From SAR202 cluster bacterium bin22 (GTDB taxonomy: Bacteria; Chloroflexota; Dehalococcoidia; Lucifugimonadales; UBA3495): a stretch of 64,000 bases of DNA. Both the position numbers and the translations under genes were made by a program. The notes under the pieces were generated by a model that saw only the letters and a list, made by a program, of their open reading frames with translations, was not told the origin of the DNA and made no database searches. The stretch lies in the NCBI GenBank assembly GCA_002238505.1, contig MPMM01000001.1, positions 620,001-684,000 on the forward strand, read 5' to 3'. Positions within the stretch are counted from its first letter, which is position 1; each line of letters starts with the position of its first letter. Positions 8,821 through 18,084 of the stretch are shown here, piece after piece.

Positions 8821-9194
8821 TCTTCGGAATCCCCTTCGTCATCGGCCGCCTGGGTCACCGCAGTTTCCTCGGCTTCTTCTGCCTGGCCGGTGATCTCGGC
8901 GTCCAGGTCGGTCTCCAGCTCAATGGGCCGTACCTCTGCAACCTGCCGCCGATGGAGAATGTCCATCAGCCGCCAGTGCTTGGTTTTGGATATAGGGCGA
9001 GTCTCCTGTATGCGCACAGTGTCGCCGACCCGGCACTGGTCCATCGGATCGTGGACGTAAAACCGGGTCACCCGCCTCATCTGCTTCCGGTAGATGCGGT
9101 GGCGCTGCTTCCATACCGTTTCCACCACGGCCGTGTGATCCATACTGGTTCGGACCACTTCGCCGGTGCGAACCTTTCGCATTTCTTTTGACAT
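8817..9194 (-). CDS. rpsQ: 30S ribosomal protein S17 with acidic C-terminal tail
   Basis: S17 is a primary 16S rRNA binder with an OB fold. The conserved body ([55 protein letters not shown]) occupies about residues 8-85. It is followed by an unusual tail of about 40 residues rich in Glu, Asp and Ala, ending ADDEGDSEE. Most bacterial S17 proteins are about 85 residues, whereas this one is 125. The 4-nt overlap with rplN confirms where the tail ends. Confidence 0.95.
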   Translation of the reverse strand: MSKEMRKVRTGEVVRTSMDHTAVVETVWKQRHRIYRKQMRRVTRFYVHDPMDQCRVGDTVRIQETRPISKTKHWRLMDILHRRQVAEVRPIELETDLDAEITGQAEEAEETAVTQAADDEGDSEE

Positions 9195-9196
9195 AT

Positions 9197-9394
9197 TTAA
9201 TTCACCGTAATGTTGCGCTCACGCATGACCGTAAGCAGGCGGGCGATGTCCTTTCGTGTCTTTTTGGGCTGATTGGTGTCCACCAATTGGTTTGTTGCTG
9301 CCCTGAATCGAAGATTCATCAACTCCCGATAGGACTTGCTCAATTCCTCGGACAACTGGTCGTTATTCAGGGAGCGTATTTCGTTAATTTCCAT
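9197..9394 (-). CDS. rpmC: 50S ribosomal protein L29
   Basis: A 65-residue two-helix protein, MEINEIRSLNNDQLSEELSK then SYRELMNLRFRAATNQLVDT and the DIARLLTVMRERNITVN end. L29 sits near the polypeptide exit tunnel and helps form the docking site for trigger factor and SRP. It lies between rplP and rpsQ, two bases before rpsQ. Confidence 0.96.
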   Translation of the reverse strand: MEINEIRSLNNDQLSEELSKSYRELMNLRFRAATNQLVDTNQPKKTRKDIARLLTVMRERNITVN

Positions 9395-9415
9395 TGTTTC
9401 CTGCTACTCGTGAAC

Positions 9416-9850
9416 CTATCGACTGCCAAGACTGGCGGCGATCTGGTCACGCTGCACCGTCTTGGTGGGAATGGGTAATTTATGGGATGCCAGTCGCAGG
9501 GCCTCGACGGCCTGGTTACCGGGAACGCCACCAACTTCAAACAGGATGCGACCTGGCTTTACCACCGCTACCCAGTGGTCGTTGGCTGCCTTGCCGCCAC
9601 CCATCCGGACCTCTGCCGGCTTCTTGCTGACGGGCTTGTCCGGGAATACCCGAATCCATACCTGACCGCCCCTCTGCAAATGACGAGTAATGGCGACACG
9701 GGCCGACTCGATCTGCCGGGCCGTAATCCATTCTGCGCCCATGGCCTTCAATCCATACTCGCCGAAATGGACGCTGTTGCCGGTGGTGGCCATGCCCTTG
9801 CGGCGACCCCGTCCCATCTTCCGGTACTTGGTCCTCTTAGGTTGCAACAT
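9416..9850 (-). CDS. rplP: 50S ribosomal protein L16
   Basis: L16 lies close to the A-site tRNA elbow on the 50S subunit. The 144-residue protein starts [20 protein letters not shown] and shows the family segments [40 protein letters not shown] and [20 protein letters not shown]. Its ATG lies 14 nt inside the 3' end of rpsC. Length is typical. Confidence 0.97.
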   Translation of the reverse strand: MLQPKRTKYRKMGRGRRKGMATTGNSVHFGEYGLKAMGAEWITARQIESARVAITRHLQRGGQVWIRVFPDKPVSKKPAEVRMGGGKAANDHWVAVVKPGRILFEVGGVPGNQAVEALRLASHKLPIPTKTVQRDQIAASLGSR

Positions 9851-10619
9851 CGAATGCCCCCCTGGTGGCCACGCCGTCGATTACATCGTCCGCGATGGCT
9901 TCGGTCATATCTTCATCATCGGGTCCCGATTCGACCCTGACTTCAATGGTTTCCAGTTCTTCCACGATTTCGGGAGGCGGCGGCAGTATCTCACCCTTGT
10001 AGATCCAGACCTTGATACCGATGCGTCCCATGGCCGTGGCTGCTTCCGCCAGAGCATAATCGATGTCCGCTCGCAGCGTGTGGAGGGGCACCTGGCCCAT
10101 CATCAGCTTTTCTGTCCTGGCGATTTCGGCGCCGGAAATGCGGCCCTTCGCGATGATCTTGATTCCCTGCGCGCCGGCCTGCATGGCTCTTTGCGCCGCC
10201 TGCCTCATGGCTCGCCGGTAAGCAACCCTCCGCTGCAGCTGGTCAGCAATGTTGCGACCGACCAGAAAGGGGTCCAGCTCGGGCTGTTCAATCTCCACAA
10301 TATTCAACTGCACGCGCCGTCGGGTAATACCTTCCAGCTTGCTGCGCAGGTTCTTAACCCGCTCACCGTCTCGGCCGATTAGAATTCCTGGCCGGGCTGA
10401 GTGAATGTTGATAACCGTGTCCTGGGCGCCCCGGTCGATTTCAACCTTGGAAATACCCGCGTCGGAGAAGCCACGGTACTCACCATGAACCGTGGTGCGA
10501 AGCTTGAGGTCTTCCAGGACCAGATTTCGGTAATTGGTAGCGTTATTGGCGTACCAATGCGTCTTCCAGTCCTTGATTATCCCCAATCGGAACCCGTATG
10601 GATGTGTCTTGTGGCCCAT
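9837..10619 (-). CDS. rpsC: 30S ribosomal protein S3
   Basis: S3 lies at the mRNA entry pore and has helicase-related activity with S4 and S5. The 260-residue protein starts [20 protein letters not shown] and has a KH domain with [20 protein letters not shown] and [20 protein letters not shown], then the C-terminal domain with [20 protein letters not shown]. The final 30 residues are acidic and longer than in many species. The 3' end overlaps rplP by 14 nt. Confidence 0.97.
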   Translation of the reverse strand: MGHKTHPYGFRLGIIKDWKTHWYANNATNYRNLVLEDLKLRTTVHGEYRGFSDAGISKVEIDRGAQDTVINIHSARPGILIGRDGERVKNLRSKLEGITRRRVQLNIVEIEQPELDPFLVGRNIADQLQRRVAYRRAMRQAAQRAMQAGAQGIKIIAKGRISGAEIARTEKLMMGQVPLHTLRADIDYALAEAATAMGRIGIKVWIYKGEILPPPPEIVEELETIEVRVESGPDDEDMTEAIADDVIDGVATRGAFDVAT

Positions 10620-10622
10620 AGG

Positions 10623-10970
10623 CTAGGCCTCCCTTTCTACTTCATCTACGACTACGGTAATGTGACTGGAACGCTTGGTTATTCGACCAATCCGTCCCCG
10701 CGCTCGCGGCCGAAACCTCTTGATGGAGCGGGCCGGGTCAGCGGTGATCCGGACAATCCTCAGATTGTCCCGTTCCATGAACATATTGTTCTCGGCATTT
10801 GAAGCTGCGGACTCCACAACCTTGTAAACCGTCTTCGCCCAGGGAGAGGGCAGAAGGCTCAATGTGTTCAGCGCACTCTGCACTTCCTGCCCGCGAACCA
10901 GATCCAGGATGGGCTTTAATCGCTTCTGGGAAGCGCCAATCTGCTTTGCAACCGCTCTTACGGGAGGCAT
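10623..10970 (-). CDS. rplV: 50S ribosomal protein L22
   Basis: L22 lines the nascent-peptide exit tunnel and is a site of macrolide-resistance mutations in other species. The 115-residue protein starts MPPVRAVAKQIGASQKRLKP and contains VVESAASNAENNMFMERDNL and the extended loop end RFRPRARGRIGRITKRSSHI. Length is normal. It is separated by 4 nt from rpsS and 3 nt from rpsC. Confidence 0.97.
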   Translation of the reverse strand: MPPVRAVAKQIGASQKRLKPILDLVRGQEVQSALNTLSLLPSPWAKTVYKVVESAASNAENNMFMERDNLRIVRITADPARSIKRFRPRARGRIGRITKRSSHITVVVDEVEREA

Positions 10971-10974
10971 ATCT

Positions 10975-11259
10975 TCACCTCACCCGGCTGGTCCGCTCGG
11001 AGCGGGAAACGTGGCCACGGTAAGTACGGGTGGGGGCAAACTCCCCCAGCCGGTGTCCTACCATGTTTTCCGTCACGAACACGGGAATGTGGCGTCTGCC
11101 ATCGTGCACACCGAGGGTCAGTCCCACCATTTCGGGCATGATCATCGATGCCCTGGACCAGGTGCGAATAACCGTCGCCGCGCCGGAGCGCTGCACTGAG
11201 TTTACTTTCTTCATCAGTTTGGGGTGAACGTAGGGCCCCTTCTTTACAGATCTGGACAT
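10975..11259 (-). CDS. rpsS: 30S ribosomal protein S19
   Basis: S19 is a 30S head protein that pairs with S13. The 94-residue protein starts [20 protein letters not shown] and carries [40 protein letters not shown] and [12 protein letters not shown], all diagnostic of S19. It sits between rplB (3-nt gap) and rplV. Confidence 0.98.
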   Translation of the reverse strand: MSRSVKKGPYVHPKLMKKVNSVQRSGAATVIRTWSRASMIMPEMVGLTLGVHDGRRHIPVFVTENMVGHRLGEFAPTRTYRGHVSRSERTSRVR

Positions 11260-11262
11260 TGT

Positions 11263-12093
11263 TTACCGCCGCCTGCCGCGTATTATGAACTTGCTGGAAG
11301 TCTTCTTCTTGCTGCGTGTCTTGTATCCCAGGGTCGGCTTGCCCCACGGAGTCTTGGGTCCGGGCATTCCAATGGGTGATCGGCCTTCGCCACCGCCGTG
11401 GGGATGGTCCACCGGATTCTTCGCTACACCCCTGACCTTGGGTCGCCGACCCAGATGTCGCCTGGCGCCCGCCTTGCCAAGGCTCTCATTCTTGTGGTCC
11501 GGGTTGGACAATTGCCCTACGCTGGCCCGACAACTGAGAAGCACTCGCCGCATTTCGCCAGAAGGAAGGCGTATCAGAACATACTCGCCTTCGCGGGAGA
11601 GTACTTGGGCTCCTACACCGGCGCTCCTGACTAACTGGCCACCCCGGCCCGGGGTCAACTCCAGGTTATGGACCACCGTACCGGTGGGAATGTTCCGCAG
11701 CGGAAGTGAGTTACCCGGCGTAATCTCGGCGCTGGGTCCGGCTTCCACCCAGTTGTCCACTTCGAGTCCAAGAGGAGCCAGGATATAGCTCTTTTCCCCG
11801 TCGGCGTAATAAATGAGCGCGATGCGAGTGGTCCGATTAGGATCGTATTCGATGGATACCACTCGACCGGGCACGCCTTCCTTGCGTCGCTTGAAATCGA
11901 TCACCCGGTACATCCGCCGGCTGCCGCCACCCCGGGCGCGAGTTGTTATCCGGCCCCGATTGTTGCGGCCTGCGTGTTTGGCCAGGGGAGTCAACAGCGA
12001 CTTTTCGGGCTTCTTCCGGGTGATCTCCTCGAAGGAAGGTCTCACCGCATTGCGAGTACCCGGCGTTATCGGTTTTAGGTTCTTTAATGGCAT
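11263..12093 (-). CDS. rplB: 50S ribosomal protein L2
   Basis: L2 is one of the largest 50S proteins and is needed for subunit association and peptidyl transfer. The 276-residue protein has the N-terminal RNA-binding domain ([20 protein letters not shown]) and the C-terminal signature with the essential histidine, [20 protein letters not shown], then [15 protein letters not shown]. Length is normal. It lies 30 nt after rplW and 3 nt before rpsS. Confidence 0.98.
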   Translation of the reverse strand: MPLKNLKPITPGTRNAVRPSFEEITRKKPEKSLLTPLAKHAGRNNRGRITTRARGGGSRRMYRVIDFKRRKEGVPGRVVSIEYDPNRTTRIALIYYADGEKSYILAPLGLEVDNWVEAGPSAEITPGNSLPLRNIPTGTVVHNLELTPGRGGQLVRSAGVGAQVLSREGEYVLIRLPSGEMRRVLLSCRASVGQLSNPDHKNESLGKAGARRHLGRRPKVRGVAKNPVDHPHGGGEGRSPIGMPGPKTPWGKPTLGYKTRSKKKTSSKFIIRGRRR

Positions 12094-12123
12094 GACAATT
12101 ACCTTTGCCTGGTGTCGGTATCC

Positions 12124-12408
12124 CTAGAGTCCTTCAATCAGGTTAATGCGGTCACCGGGTTTGAGGGTCACCACAGCCTTCTTGATGTCGGGCATTTTCT
12201 TAATATTGGGCCCGTACCGCTTCCGCTTGCCGTGAAGCTTGGTGATGTTAACGTCAATCACGGTGACATTGAAGTTCTGTTCCACCGCCTGCTTTACCAA
12301 ACCCTTGTTGGCATCAGGGGCTATCTGGAAAGTGTACCTTCCAGACTCCTGGAGGAGGGTACTCTTTTCAGTAATGGTCGGCTTCAGCAATACCTGGTAA
12401 ATGTTCAT
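12124..12408 (-). CDS. rplW: 50S ribosomal protein L23
   Basis: L23 is at the tunnel exit and is the main docking site for trigger factor and SRP. The 94-residue protein starts MNIYQVLLKPTITEKSTLLQ and has FQIAPDANKGLVKQAVEQNF and HGKRKRYGPNIKKMPDIKKA. Its ATG directly abuts the rplD stop. It is a partner for Ffh, whose gene is also in this window at 44.1 kb. Confidence 0.97.
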   Translation of the reverse strand: MNIYQVLLKPTITEKSTLLQESGRYTFQIAPDANKGLVKQAVEQNFNVTVIDVNITKLHGKRKRYGPNIKKMPDIKKAVVTLKPGDRINLIEGL

Positions 12409-13095
12409 TTAGGCCTCCTGGGCTTCCCCGCCGGAATTGCCTGCCCGCACGGCTGCGGGTCTGCGGTCCGGACTGGCGGCCCATTGGGCTTCGCCTTTCT
12501 TAAGCGCATCACGAGTAATCAGGATCGTGGTGCGACGCAATAACTCGTGGGCATTCAACTGGTTAACGGGCAGAGTCCATACCTGCTTAATGTTGTGTCC
12601 CGACCTTGCCACGCTGGCGTTGGACTCTTCCGTAACCACCAGGGTGGACTTGGACAGTCCCAGCGTATTGAGAAGAGTCGCCATTGACTTCGTCTTTCCG
12701 TCCAGACTGTCCAGGCTGTCGATGCATACCACTCCGCCCTGCCGAATCTTTTCGGAAATAGCGCACTTGAGGGCCCGCTGCCGCATCCGCCTGGGGATGT
12801 CCTGCCGGTAGTCCCTGGGATGGGGTCCAAAAACTATGCCGCCATGCCGCCACTGAGGGGAACGGATGCTGCCCTGCCGGGCCCGGCCGGTATGCTTCTG
12901 GATCCAGGGCTTGCGACCACCACCCGAGACCTCGCCTCGGGTCTTGGTGTCGTGAGTGCCCTGGCGCTTGTTGGCCTGGTATGAAACCACCACCTGGTGA
13001 ACCAGCGCATGGTTCATGGGTACATCGAAAATGGCTTCGTCCACCTCGACGGTACCCGCTGCCTGTCCACTTTGATTTATAACGGGGATTTCCAT
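12409..13095 (-). CDS. rplD: 50S ribosomal protein L4
   Basis: L4 binds 23S rRNA, and its loop lines the exit tunnel. In E. coli it also represses the S10 operon. The 228-residue protein has VHQVVVSYQANKRQGTHDTK, TRGEVSGGGRKPWIQKHTGR, ARQGSIRSPQWRHGGIVFGP and the globular C-terminal part with LLNTLGLSKSTLVVTEESNA. The C-terminal end carries about 20 extra residues rich in Ala and Arg. It follows rplC by 17 nt. Confidence 0.97.
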   Translation of the reverse strand: MEIPVINQSGQAAGTVEVDEAIFDVPMNHALVHQVVVSYQANKRQGTHDTKTRGEVSGGGRKPWIQKHTGRARQGSIRSPQWRHGGIVFGPHPRDYRQDIPRRMRQRALKCAISEKIRQGGVVCIDSLDSLDGKTKSMATLLNTLGLSKSTLVVTEESNASVARSGHNIKQVWTLPVNQLNAHELLRRTTILITRDALKKGEAQWAASPDRRPAAVRAGNSGGEAQEA

Positions 13096-13112
13096 GTCCG
13101 TTTCCTTAACAG

Positions 13113-13751
13113 TTACTGGTTGGCGCTGGATACGCGCTTCCCGGTGCGCCGGATTATCAAAAGTCCGTTGGGAGCGCCGGGAACGCCGCCCTTCAGGAAC
13201 AGGAGGTTCCGTTCCGGATCCACCTGCACTACTTCCAGGTTCTTTACGGTTATTCTGGCATTTCCCATGTGTCCAGCCATTTTCAGGCCCTTGAACACCT
13301 TGCCCGGGGTTGTGCCGCCGCCGATGGAGCCGGGGGCCCTTGCCCGGTCGGATTGACCGTGTGTCCTGGGGCCGCCGCCAAAGCCGTGGCGCTTCATTAC
13401 ACCGGCGAAGCCCCGTCCCTTGGACTTCCCGATGACGTCCACGAGTTCGCCCGGTTCAAAGATGTCAACATTGATCTGTTGACCCAGCTCAAACTCGCCT
13501 ACATCGTCGGCCTTCACTTCGCGGAGATGGCGGACTGAGTTCCCGCCCCGCAAATGGCCGGTTTCTGGCTTGTTCAACTTCTTGACCGGATCGAATCCCA
13601 ATTGGACGGCTTCATATCCGTCGGACTCGCTGGTCTTTATCTGCGTCACCGAGCAGGGACCGGCCTGAATCATCGTTACCGGAACCACGCGGCCGTCTTC
13701 CCTGAAGAGGCGACTCATTCCTATTTTTTTGCCTAGGTACCCGCGGAGCAT
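13113..13751 (-). CDS. rplC: 50S ribosomal protein L3
   Basis: L3 is an early-assembly protein with a loop that reaches the peptidyl-transferase centre. The 212-residue protein starts [20 protein letters not shown] and has the central extension [40 protein letters not shown] and [20 protein letters not shown]. Length is normal. It lies 42 nt after rpsJ. Confidence 0.97.
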   Translation of the reverse strand: MLRGYLGKKIGMSRLFREDGRVVPVTMIQAGPCSVTQIKTSESDGYEAVQLGFDPVKKLNKPETGHLRGGNSVRHLREVKADDVGEFELGQQINVDIFEPGELVDVIGKSKGRGFAGVMKRHGFGGGPRTHGQSDRARAPGSIGGGTTPGKVFKGLKMAGHMGNARITVKNLEVVQVDPERNLLFLKGGVPGAPNGLLIIRRTGKRVSSANQ

Positions 13752-13793
13752 GGCTTACACCTGTTTTTCTGCCGTTCGCGATCAAATTCGCGA

Positions 13794-14105
13794 CTACAGC
13801 TTGATTGAAATATCCACACCGGCCGGCAAGTTAAGCCGGGTAAGAGAATCTATGGTCTTCGATGTCGGCTCCAGTATGTCTATGAGCCGCTTGTGAGTCC
13901 GGATTTCAAAGTGTTCGCGGGAGTCCTTGTCCACATGGGGCCCCCGTATTACACAGAACCGGCGTATATGGGTGGGAAGGGGCACCGGCCCCGCGATGCG
14001 GGCTCCCGTCCTTTCCGCAGTCTCCACGATCTGTTCAGTGGAGCTGTCCAGGACTTTGTGCTCAAAAGATTTCAGAATTATTCTGACCTTCTGTCTAGTT
14101 ACCAT
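13794..14105 (-). CDS. rpsJ: 30S ribosomal protein S10
   Basis: S10 is a head protein that doubles as transcription antitermination factor NusE. The 103-residue protein contains [40 protein letters not shown] and [20 protein letters not shown]. It lies 40 nt after fusA with no tuf gene between them, which differs from the E. coli or Bacillus str operons, where tuf follows fusA. Confidence 0.97.
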   Translation of the reverse strand: MVTRQKVRIILKSFEHKVLDSSTEQIVETAERTGARIAGPVPLPTHIRRFCVIRGPHVDKDSREHFEIRTHKRLIDILEPTSKTIDSLTRLNLPAGVDISIKL

Positions 14106-14145
14106 GCGAACCTAAACCCTGCCCTTTAAAATCCTTGATGGTTTT

Positions 14146-16227
14146 TTATGCGTTGACCAGTGTCTTGACCAGATGGTCAGGAACCTGATCGTAATACTTG
14201 AACTCCATGGTGAATGACGCCCGCCCACGGGTAATCGATCTGAGGGCGGTAGTGTAAGCGAAAGTCTCTCCCAACGGTATCATCACAGTAGCCGTCTGAA
14301 TGTCCTCTTCGCCGTCAATGCTGCGAATCTGCGCCCGACGCATGCCCAGGTCCCCCAGCACTTCGCTGAGGAATTCGCTGGGAGTAACCACTTCCATTTG
14401 CACCATTGGCTCAAGAAGTACGGGACTCGCCTTACGCACGCCTTCCCTGATGGCCAGCATTCCAGCACTGCGGAAGGCCATTTCCGAAGAGTCCACCGTG
14501 TGGAAACTTCCGTCGTACAGGGTTACTTTCAGGTCCACCAGCGGATAGCCGCCCAGCGGGCCGTTGTCCAGCGCCTGTTTCACTCCGGCTTCCACCGCAG
14601 GAACGTATTCCCTGGGAATGGTGCCGCCTGAAATTCCGTTGACGAAGGTATTGCCGGCGCCCTGCTCCTGTGGTTCTATGTTCAGCCAAACGTGTCCGAA
14701 CTGGCCGTGTCCGCCCGACTGCCGGACGAATCGCCCTTCGCTCTTTATGCCCTGGGTAAGGGTTTCGCGGTAGGAAACCCGAGGGCTGCCCACATTGGCC
14801 TCCACCGAAAATTCCCGGCGCATACGGTCCACCAGAACTTCCAGATGCAACTCGCCCATGCCCGAGATGACTGTCTGGGCAGTTTCATCGTTGTACTTCA
14901 CCTGGAAAGTGGGGTCTTCGTCGGAAAGTTTGCGCAGGGCATCCGAAAGGCGGTCCTGGTCTGCGCGGGAGGCGGGCTCAATGGCTACGGAGACTACGGG
15001 CTCGGGGAACTTGGGAGGTTCAAGAATCAGGGGGCTGGCTTCGCTGCAAACTGTGTCGCCCGTAAAGGTATCCTTCAATCCAACGGCGGCGCAAATATTG
15101 CCAGCCTGAATGGCTTCCAGTTCTTCTCGATGGTTGGCGTGCATGTGCAGCAGGCGTCCCATTCGCTCGCGGCGGCCCTTGCTGACATTCAACACTGATG
15201 CCCCGGCTTTAACAGTACCGGAATAGATGCGGAGATAGACCAGTCGCCCAACGTACGGATCGGTTACCACCTTGAATGCCAGGGCAGAGAGGGGACCATC
15301 TCCGTCTGGGAACCTCAAATCGGGTTCCTCGGTCTTCGGGTCTAATCCTTCCACGGGCGGAACGTCGGCCGGAGAGGGAAGAAAGTCCACGATTGCGTCG
15401 AGCAGAGGGTGAACTCCCTTGCCAGCGATGGCGCTGCCGCAAAGCACCGGCACCAGTTGCCGTTGAATCGTGGCTTCCCGAAGGGCTGACCTCAGGTCAT
15501 CCTCTTCCAGGTCTTCTCCTTCCAGGTACTTGATCAGCAGATTCTCGTTTGTTTCCACGATCTTTTCGATCATGGCCTGCCGGTATTCCTGGAAAGTCTC
15601 TTCATACTCGTCAGGAACCGGAACCACCTCAGGAGGAGTCATGCCGCCGCTGTTATCCCTGCCGGCGGGATAGACCGAAGCCCTTCCACCCAGAAGGTCA
15701 ATCACGCCTACAAACCCGTCCTCTTCTCCCATGGGGAGCTGAACCGGGACAGGATTGGCTTTGAGGCGGCGCTTGATGGACTCAATGGTTCGAGGAAAAC
15801 TGGCTCCCACACGGTCCATCTTGTTGACGAAACAAATGCGGGGAACCATGTAAGTGTCGGCCTGCCGCCAGACGGTCTCCGACTGGGACTGTACGCCAGC
15901 CACGGCGTCGAGGACGACAATGCCTCCGTCCAGCACGCGCAGGCTCCGCTCCACTTCTGCGGTGAAGTCCACGTGGCCCGGGGTGTCAATAATATTGACC
16001 CTATTGCCATTCCACTCGGCAGTGGTAGCTGCGGCGGTGATGGTAATGCCCCTTTCCCGTTCCTGGGGCATGAAATCCATCGCCGTGGTGCCTTCGTCCA
16101 CCCCGCCAACCTTGTGGATGCGACCGGTCAGATAAAGCACTCGTTCGGTAACGGTGGTCTTGCCCGCGTCAATGTGGGCAATGAAGCCAATGTTTCTAAT
16201 TTTGTCTATCGGGTAAGCAGAAACCAT
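14146..16227 (-). CDS. fusA: Elongation factor G
   Basis: A GTPase that drives translocation and, with RRF, ribosome recycling. The 693-residue protein has G1 AHIDAGKTT near residue 18, the switch region ERERGITITAAATT, G3 IIDTPGHVDF, G4 FVNKMDRVGASF, and domains II-V ending in a C-terminal FTMEFKYYDQVPDHLVKTLV. All five domains are present and the length is typical. It lies between rpsG and rpsJ in the str operon. Confidence 0.98.
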   Translation of the reverse strand: MVSAYPIDKIRNIGFIAHIDAGKTTVTERVLYLTGRIHKVGGVDEGTTAMDFMPQERERGITITAAATTAEWNGNRVNIIDTPGHVDFTAEVERSLRVLDGGIVVLDAVAGVQSQSETVWRQADTYMVPRICFVNKMDRVGASFPRTIESIKRRLKANPVPVQLPMGEEDGFVGVIDLLGGRASVYPAGRDNSGGMTPPEVVPVPDEYEETFQEYRQAMIEKIVETNENLLIKYLEGEDLEEDDLRSALREATIQRQLVPVLCGSAIAGKGVHPLLDAIVDFLPSPADVPPVEGLDPKTEEPDLRFPDGDGPLSALAFKVVTDPYVGRLVYLRIYSGTVKAGASVLNVSKGRRERMGRLLHMHANHREELEAIQAGNICAAVGLKDTFTGDTVCSEASPLILEPPKFPEPVVSVAIEPASRADQDRLSDALRKLSDEDPTFQVKYNDETAQTVISGMGELHLEVLVDRMRREFSVEANVGSPRVSYRETLTQGIKSEGRFVRQSGGHGQFGHVWLNIEPQEQGAGNTFVNGISGGTIPREYVPAVEAGVKQALDNGPLGGYPLVDLKVTLYDGSFHTVDSSEMAFRSAGMLAIREGVRKASPVLLEPMVQMEVVTPSEFLSEVLGDLGMRRAQIRSIDGEEDIQTATVMIPLGETFAYTTALRSITRGRASFTMEFKYYDQVPDHLVKTLVNA

Positions 16228-16272
16228 AACTAGCGGGCACCTCTGTCGCCCTTCACAACCCTTCCCCCAAAA

Positions 16273-16743
16273 TTATCTGCGGTAATGTACAAATGCTCGG
16301 TTTGCTTCCGCCATGCGGTGCAATTCTTCACGGCGCCTGACTGCGGAACCCTCACCACGGGCAGCATCCAGCAACTCGTTGGCCAGGCCGCGCCGCATGG
16401 GCATACCGCTTCGGCCTCGCGCTCCCCGGATCAGCCAACGCATGGCCAACGCTTCACTGCGATTGGCCCTCAATTCGGTGGGCACCTGATAAGTTGCCCC
16501 GCCTATGCGGCGGGGTTTTACTTCTACCAATGGCGTGGCGTTCTTGAGCGCCTGCTCAAAGATCTCCATAGGGTCCCGCCGCGACTCTTCCTGCACCAGC
16601 TCAAGCGCGCCGTAAACTACTCGCTGTGCGGTGCTCTTCTTGCCACGGGTCATAACCCGGTTTATGAACCGGGCCAGCGGAACGCTGTGGTACTTTGAGT
16701 CCTCAGGTATTACCCGGGGTATCGCTCTTCTTCGTCGTGACAT
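16273..16743 (-). CDS. rpsG: 30S ribosomal protein S7
   Basis: S7 organises the 30S head and contacts E-site tRNA. The 156-residue protein starts [20 protein letters not shown] and has [40 protein letters not shown] and the C-terminal [15 protein letters not shown]. In E. coli S7 also binds the rpsL-rpsG intercistronic mRNA to repress its own operon. Here that 173-nt interval contains a strong hairpin (see 16786-16843). Confidence 0.98.
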   Translation of the reverse strand: MSRRRRAIPRVIPEDSKYHSVPLARFINRVMTRGKKSTAQRVVYGALELVQEESRRDPMEIFEQALKNATPLVEVKPRRIGGATYQVPTELRANRSEALAMRWLIRGARGRSGMPMRRGLANELLDAARGEGSAVRRREELHRMAEANRAFVHYRR

Positions 16744-16785
16744 AGTTCTCGAACCCTATATTTGCTTTAGCGCTGTCTTTTCAAC

Positions 16786-16843
16786 AAAAAAGTTTCACTT
16801 TCGGACAGGTAACCGATAGTCCCCCCTGTCCAAAAAGTGAACT
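16786..16843 (-). terminator. Hairpin plus U-run between rpsL and rpsG (candidate attenuator)
   Basis: On the minus strand two arms at 16825-16843 and 16791-16809 pair almost perfectly (about 17 of 19 positions) around a 15-nt loop. They are followed at once by six T residues at 16786-16791. That is the form of an intrinsic terminator, but rpsG, fusA and the rest of the operon lie downstream. It may be a partial terminator or an S7-responsive control site, or rpsG may have its own promoter. I saw only a poorly placed candidate promoter (TTGAAA, 18 nt, TATAGG) too near the rpsG start. Confidence 0.6.
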
Positions 16844-16916
16844 CCGAGGGTCTGCCTATTACATTGAGCGGAACAGTCTTGAAGCTGTTTCCGGCCAACT
16901 GTATGGAGAGAAATAG

Positions 16917-17327
16917 CTAGGGCCTGGTGGCTCCGTACTTGCTGCGGCCTCGTCGCCGGTTCTGTACGCCTTCCGTATCCAGGGCGCTGCGTACTACGTG
17001 GTACCGTACGCCGGGAAGGTCCTTAACCCTGCCGCCGCGAACCAGCACAACCGAGTGTTCCTGGAGGTTGTGCCCTTCGCCTCCAATATAGGCGGTTACT
17101 TCAACGCCGTTGGTAAGGCGAACCCTGGCAATTTTGCGGAGTGCGGAATTGGGCTTCTTGGGGGTCATGGTTCGGACCTGTATACACACGCCGCGCCGCT
17201 GCGGACATCCATTGCCCCACTTTACGCGATTGCGAAGGGAGTTCTGCACCCAGTGCAATGCCGGTGCCTTGGTTCCTTTCCTTACCGGCTTTCTTCCCTT
17301 TCGGACCAGTTGGTTTACTGTAGGCAT
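16917..17327 (-). CDS. rpsL: 30S ribosomal protein S12
   Basis: S12 sits in the decoding centre and is the classical streptomycin-resistance target. The 136-residue protein has the invariant [40 protein letters not shown] and [18 protein letters not shown]. Between PAL and CPQRRGVC is an extra segment of about 14 residues ([14 protein letters not shown]), at the place where Bacillus-type S12 proteins also have an insertion and E. coli has none. It is the first gene of the long ribosomal operon, about 55 nt after a near-consensus promoter. Confidence 0.97.
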   Translation of the reverse strand: MPTVNQLVRKGRKPVRKGTKAPALHWVQNSLRNRVKWGNGCPQRRGVCIQVRTMTPKKPNSALRKIARVRLTNGVEVTAYIGGEGHNLQEHSVVLVRGGRVKDLPGVRYHVVRSALDTEGVQNRRRGRSKYGATRP

Positions 17328-17382
17328 TCGCAGGCCATCCTTACGTTCCGCTATTCCGAGCTACCTTTCAACGTAATTTGAT

Positions 17383-17411
17383 ACTCTATCAATCTGTTTT
17401 GCCAATGTCAA
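17383..17411 (-). promoter_or_regulatory. Sigma-70-type promoter for the ribosomal superoperon
   Basis: On the minus strand TTGACA (17406-17411) is followed after exactly 17 nt by TAGAGT (17383-17388). The -35 is a perfect consensus and the -10 matches TATAAT at four of six positions. The predicted start of transcription would lie about 48 nt ahead of the rpsL ATG, leaving room for the AAGGA ribosome-binding site. It is the only promoter I can support for the 17-kb operon. Confidence 0.7.
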
Positions 17412-17598
17412 TGCCCATTCCAGGTTTTTCAACCCTGGTTTCATCAAGCTTGTTCCGTAGCAGGAATGACATGCTGGAACGATGCGGATTCCGGAAGCAA
17501 TCTACCTTCTATAGCCAATGTGAGCAAGGCGACATAATGCTATACTGTACCGCGTTGCAAGCGGAAGAGGTTCAGATAGAGGGAGGAAGCGAGGGTTT

Positions 17599-17958
17599 AT
17601 GCCACTGTATTTCCTGATGGGCAACATTACCGAGAATGGTCAACGGCGTCTTCGTGACAACCCCGATCTGGTGGTGGAATCGGCCAGGGACTGTGACTGC
17701 GATGGGGCCGAGATCTTGACCCAGTACGCCGTGCTGGGCCGGTACGATTTTGTCATGCTGGCGGAAGCGGATGACAACGACGCCGTTGCCAGGCTTTCTT
17801 TGGAAATGAGCCACCGTGTGGGAATGCACATTGAAACGCTTCCCGCCATAGCTATGAGTCAACTGGTGGAACTGGATGAGGATGACGGCGACTCAGAACT
17901 TGCTTATGCTGATGCCCCCGAAACGGAATGGCAACTTCCAGACCGGGATGAAGACTGA
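17599..17958 (+). CDS. GYD-domain protein
   Basis: A 119-residue acidic protein of the small GYD family, named after the Gly-Tyr-Asp motif (here [13 protein letters not shown] near residue 47). The family has a ferredoxin-like alpha/beta fold and no firmly established function. The body [20 protein letters not shown] through [14 protein letters not shown] matches the family. An acidic tail of about 25 residues ends DRDED. It is transcribed divergently from the rpsL promoter, with a possible -10 TATACT at 17541-17546. It may share a transcript with thiD, 126 nt downstream, but the functional link is unknown. Confidence 0.8.
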   Translation: MPLYFLMGNITENGQRRLRDNPDLVVESARDCDCDGAEILTQYAVLGRYDFVMLAEADDNDAVARLSLEMSHRVGMHIETLPAIAMSQLVELDEDDGDSELAYADAPETEWQLPDRDED

Positions 17959-18084
17959 CTTCTCGGACAGCCCTGCTTCCCGTGTGAAGTGCGGGAATTA
18001 TGTACACATTCTGAACGAATAGCGGCGAAATACCTTTTTCGGTCCCAGTCAACAAACTCCATATAGTAACGGTGCCTATAGAAC

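Noticed and set aside
16755-16784. Promoter TTGAAA-N18-TATAGG for rpsG
   Set aside because: The predicted start of transcription would lie about 5 nt before the ATG, leaving no room for a ribosome-binding site.
17959-18084. TPP riboswitch ahead of thiD
   Set aside because: None of the conserved TPP aptamer segments could be found in this 126-nt interval.
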